Shown here in pieces: positions 7,298 through 9,244 of a stretch of DNA of 9,244 nt (within the stretch, counting starts at the first letter, position 1; every line of letters starts with the position of its first letter). The DNA lies in NCBI GenBank assembly GCA_051117315.1, contig JBNPEA010000119.1:1-9244 (forward strand). Direction: 5' to 3'. The position numbers were made by a program, and so were the translations under genes. This DNA is from Salinarimonas sp051117315 (lineage in GTDB: Bacteria > Pseudomonadota > Alphaproteobacteria > Rhizobiales > Beijerinckiaceae). The notes beneath the pieces are model-generated. The model saw nothing but the letters and a program-made list of their open reading frames with translations, was not told where the DNA came from and searched no databases.

Positions 7298-7371
7298 GGC
7301 AGATAGCCGCGACCTGAGGCTCAATGGTACCGGTTCGCATCCCCCGCGTCCGCTCGTCCCCCGGTGAGATC

Positions 7372-8601
7372 ATGGACTACACGCAGTATTTCGAGAGCGC
7401 CGTCGACGCCCTGAAGTCCGAGCGGCGCTACCGCGTCTTCGCCGATCTCGAGCGCATCGCCGGCCGCTTCCCGCGCGCGACCTGGCACGGCGCGCCGGGC
7501 GGCCCGCGCGAGATCACGGTGTGGTGCTCCAACGACTACCTGGGCATGGGCCAGCATCCGGACGTGATCGCCGCCATGACGCAGACGGCGCAGCGCTGCG
7601 GCACCGGTGCCGGCGGCACCCGCAACATCTCCGGCACGAGCCATCCGATCGTCGGCCTCGAGCGCGAGCTCGCCGACCTGCACGGCAAGGAGGCCTCCCT
7701 CGTCTTCACCTCGGGCTACGTCTCGAACCAGACGGGCATCGCCACGATCGCCAGGCTCATCCCCGACTGCCTGATCCTGTCGGACGCGCTCAACCACAAT
7801 TCCATGATCGAGGGCGTGCGCGGCTCCGGCTGCGAGAAGCGGATCTGGCGCCACAACGATCTCGCCCACCTCGAGGAGCTGCTGCGCGCCGCCGGGGACC
7901 GGCCCAAGCTCATCGTCTTCGAGAGCGTCTACTCCATGGACGGCGACGTCGCCCCGATCGGCCGCATCTGCGACCTCGCGGAGCGCTGGGGCGCCATGAC
8001 CTATCTCGACGAGGTGCATGCGGTGGGCATGTACGGCCCCCGCGGAGCCGGCATCGCCGAGCGCGACGGGGTGATGGACCGCGTCGACGTGATCGAGGGC
8101 ACGCTCGGCAAGGCCTTCGGCGTGCTGGGCGGCTACATCGCGGCGAGGAGCGCCGTGATCGACGCCGTGCGCTCGCACGCGCCGGGCTTCATCTTCACCA
8201 CGGCGCTGCCGCCGGCGATCTGCGCCGCGGCCGCGGCCTCGGTGCGGCATCTCAAGCAGTCCCGCGCCGAGCGCGAGGGCCAGCAGCGCCAGGCGGCGCG
8301 CACGAAGGCGGCGCTGGTCGCCGCCGGCCTGCCGGTGATGCCGACGCCGACCCACATCGTGCCGGTGATGGTGCGCGACGCGGAGGCCTGCAAGGCGGCC
8401 TCCGACCGCCTGCTGGAGCGCCACGGCATCTACATCCAGCCGATCAACTACCCCACCGTCCCCCGCGGCGGCGAGCGCCTGCGCATCACCCCCACGCCGC
8501 TGCACGCGGAGGCGGACATCCGCCACCTGCGCGACGCGCTGGTGGAGGTCTGGTCGGCGCTGGGGCTCGCCTTCGAGATGCGGGCACAGGCGGCGGAATG
8601 A
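7372..8601 (+). CDS. hemA: 5-aminolevulinate synthase (C4 pathway)
   Basis: This PLP-dependent alpha-oxoamine synthase condenses glycine with succinyl-CoA to 5-aminolevulinate, the first step of heme and other tetrapyrroles in alphaproteobacteria. The 409-residue protein is full length. It has Lys247 in EGTLGKAFG (Schiff-base lysine), Asp213 and His216 in YLDEVHAVG, His142 in the ALNHNSM segment, and GTGAGGTRNISGTSH (77-91). Arg21, Asn54 and Thr83, which recognise succinyl-CoA in the Rhodobacter capsulatus enzyme, are all present, separating it from the related KBL and BioF enzymes, as does QPINYPTVPRG (356-366). The start at 7372 gives MDYTQYF, matching the usual MDY opening, with GGTGAG just upstream; an in-frame ATG at 7324 would add 16 non-homologous residues. 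It is probably a single-gene transcript with its own terminator, regulated by the FNR-type box upstream. Confidence 0.97.
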   Translation: MDYTQYFESAVDALKSERRYRVFADLERIAGRFPRATWHGAPGGPREITVWCSNDYLGMGQHPDVIAAMTQTAQRCGTGAGGTRNISGTSHPIVGLERELADLHGKEASLVFTSGYVSNQTGIATIARLIPDCLILSDALNHNSMIEGVRGSGCEKRIWRHNDLAHLEELLRAAGDRPKLIVFESVYSMDGDVAPIGRICDLAERWGAMTYLDEVHAVGMYGPRGAGIAERDGVMDRVDVIEGTLGKAFGVLGGYIAARSAVIDAVRSHAPGFIFTTALPPAICAAAAASVRHLKQSRAEREGQQRQAARTKAALVAAGLPVMPTPTHIVPVMVRDAEACKAASDRLLERHGIYIQPINYPTVPRGGERLRITPTPLHAEADIRHLRDALVEVWSALGLAFEMRAQAAE

Positions 8602-8646
8602 GGCCGGCGGGGGGGCGCCCCGGGGGGCGGTTTCCCGGCCCTTTTT
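8602..8646 (+). terminator. Probable Rho-independent terminator of hemA
   Basis: Immediately after the hemA stop, GGCCGG (8602-8607) pairs with CCGGCC (8635-8640), with an inner self-complementary GGGGCGCCCC (8612-8621), followed by C and five Ts (8642-8646). The large GC-rich loop makes the exact fold uncertain. Confidence 0.55.
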
Positions 8647-8650
8647 CGCC

Positions 8651-8679
8651 TTGCGTCCCCGTCCTCGATCCTCTATGCA
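8651..8679 (+). promoter_or_regulatory. Candidate promoter of the tRNA gene
   Basis: TTGCGT (8651-8656), a 17-base spacer and TATGCA (8674-8679) form a partial sigma-70 promoter ending 46 bases before the tRNA. It follows directly after the hemA terminator, so it is in the right place to start a separate transcript. Confidence 0.4.
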
Positions 8680-8725
8680 CCCCTCGTCGCAGCCGCGCCC
8701 CTCGGAGGGCGTACGCGCCGCGTCC

Positions 8726-8800
<75 letters not shown>

Positions 8801-8924
8801 GCTTTCCTTTGCACCCGGCGCGTCGACGCCCGTCTCGAACGGTCACGCCTGCCGTGCGTTTCCCGTGAACCAGGCCGTGGGCCGGTCGCGAGGGGAGGCC
8901 CGCATCGGGCGTGCGAAGGACGGC

Positions 8925-9244
8925 ATGAAGACGCTCTACAAGGGCCTGGCGCTCACCTATTTCGTGGTGGCGACGCTCTCCATCATGCTGCTCGCCTTCC
9001 TGCTGGTGGCGAGCGCGCTGTGGCGCGTGATCGTGGCGGTGCCGAGCGGCGACGTCGTCGACCCGGTGCTGGAGGGCATCGGCCTCCTGATCATCGGCTT
9101 CGCCGTCGTCGAGACCGCGAAGTTCATCGCCGAGGAGGAGATCCTGCGTCGGCGCGAGCTGCGCTCGCCGGTGGAGTCGCGGCGCTCGCTCACCAAGTTC
9201 GTCACCATCATCGTCATCGCCGCGAGCCCGGAGGCGCTGGTGAT
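8925..9244 (+). CDS. Hypothetical membrane protein, truncated by the right edge
   Basis: An open frame from ATG 8925 continues past the window end; 106 codons are visible. AAGGA (8916-8920) lies 4 bases before the ATG. Predicted features are a membrane segment at about residues 8-38, a second at about 48-66, a charged stretch FIAEEEILRRRELRSPVESR (about 67-86), and the start of a third segment (FVTIIVIAAS) near the end. The conserved-looking charged linker between membrane helices recalls an uncharacterised alphaproteobacterial membrane family, with a topology loosely like PsiE, but I cannot assign it. The start is supported by the binding site and the hydrophobic N-terminus. No terminator is evident between the tRNA and this gene, so partial read-through is possible. 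Confidence 0.75.
   Translation, partial: MKTLYKGLALTYFVVATLSIMLLAFLLVASALWRVIVAVPSGDVVDPVLEGIGLLIIGFAVVETAKFIAEEEILRRRELRSPVESRRSLTKFVTIIVIAASPEALV

Larger units (their letters stand above)
7142..7371. other. Divergent regulatory region between the small gene and hemA
   Basis: This 230-base stretch carries no supported gene. It contains the FNR/FixK-type box, a 13-base palindrome, an 8-base inverted repeat enclosing both, and a possible leftward promoter. A plus-strand ATG at 7324 in frame with hemA is not favoured as the hemA start. Confidence 0.6.

Noticed and set aside
7324..7371. Upstream ATG for hemA
   Set aside because: It would add 16 residues absent from known 5-aminolevulinate synthases and would lie upstream of the transcription start predicted from the FNR box.

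Overview
The window reads as a chromosomal segment of a GC-rich alphaproteobacterium, most likely Hyphomicrobiales (Rhizobiales), perhaps near Methylobacterium or Salinarimonas; the genus is a guess. The evidence is strong GC bias at third codon positions, a C4-pathway 5-aminolevulinate synthase (hemA) with every succinyl-CoA-recognising residue I checked, a FixK/FnrL-type box upstream of it, and alphaproteobacterial CTTGAC-type promoter elements. No mobile element, CRISPR array, integrase or rRNA was seen.

Layout. (1) Positions 1-290 are mostly non-coding and lower in GC at the far left (about 54% over the first 120 bases). They hold a possible truncated leftward gene at the edge and a plausible rightward promoter near 188-226. 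(2) Positions 291-5209 form a tight five-gene rightward operon. Its genes are a fold-type III PLP decarboxylase homologue, a spermidine-synthase-like protein, a class I SAM methyltransferase, a second spermidine-synthase-like protein, and a 10-TM EamA/DMT exporter. The first four genes overlap by 1, 4 and 4 bases; the exporter follows after 44 bases. (3) Positions 5218-7141 carry three leftward genes: a 56-residue charged protein, murA, and a four-TM membrane protein that meets the exporter gene tail to tail 8 bases apart. (4) Positions 7142-7371 are a divergent regulatory region. (5) hemA follows on the plus strand with a probable terminator, then tRNA-Thr(GGU), then a membrane-protein gene cut by the right edge.

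The best candidate for an undescribed system is the operon at 291-5209. Its layout suggests synthesis, methylation and export of a small amine-containing or SAM-derived metabolite. The enzymes are not standard. The PLP-decarboxylase homologue has Met where the Schiff-base lysine should be, and has also lost the usual Asp of the next motif and the catalytic Cys. The two spermidine-synthase-like proteins carry GGGPGG and GGANGG instead of GGGDGG but share the C-terminal signature YDGETHRHMF. No S-adenosylmethionine decarboxylase gene lies nearby. These changes argue against ordinary putrescine/spermidine synthesis. The actual product is unknown.

The right half is housekeeping: murA for peptidoglycan precursors and hemA for the first step of tetrapyrrole synthesis, the latter probably under oxygen-responsive FNR/FixK-family control.
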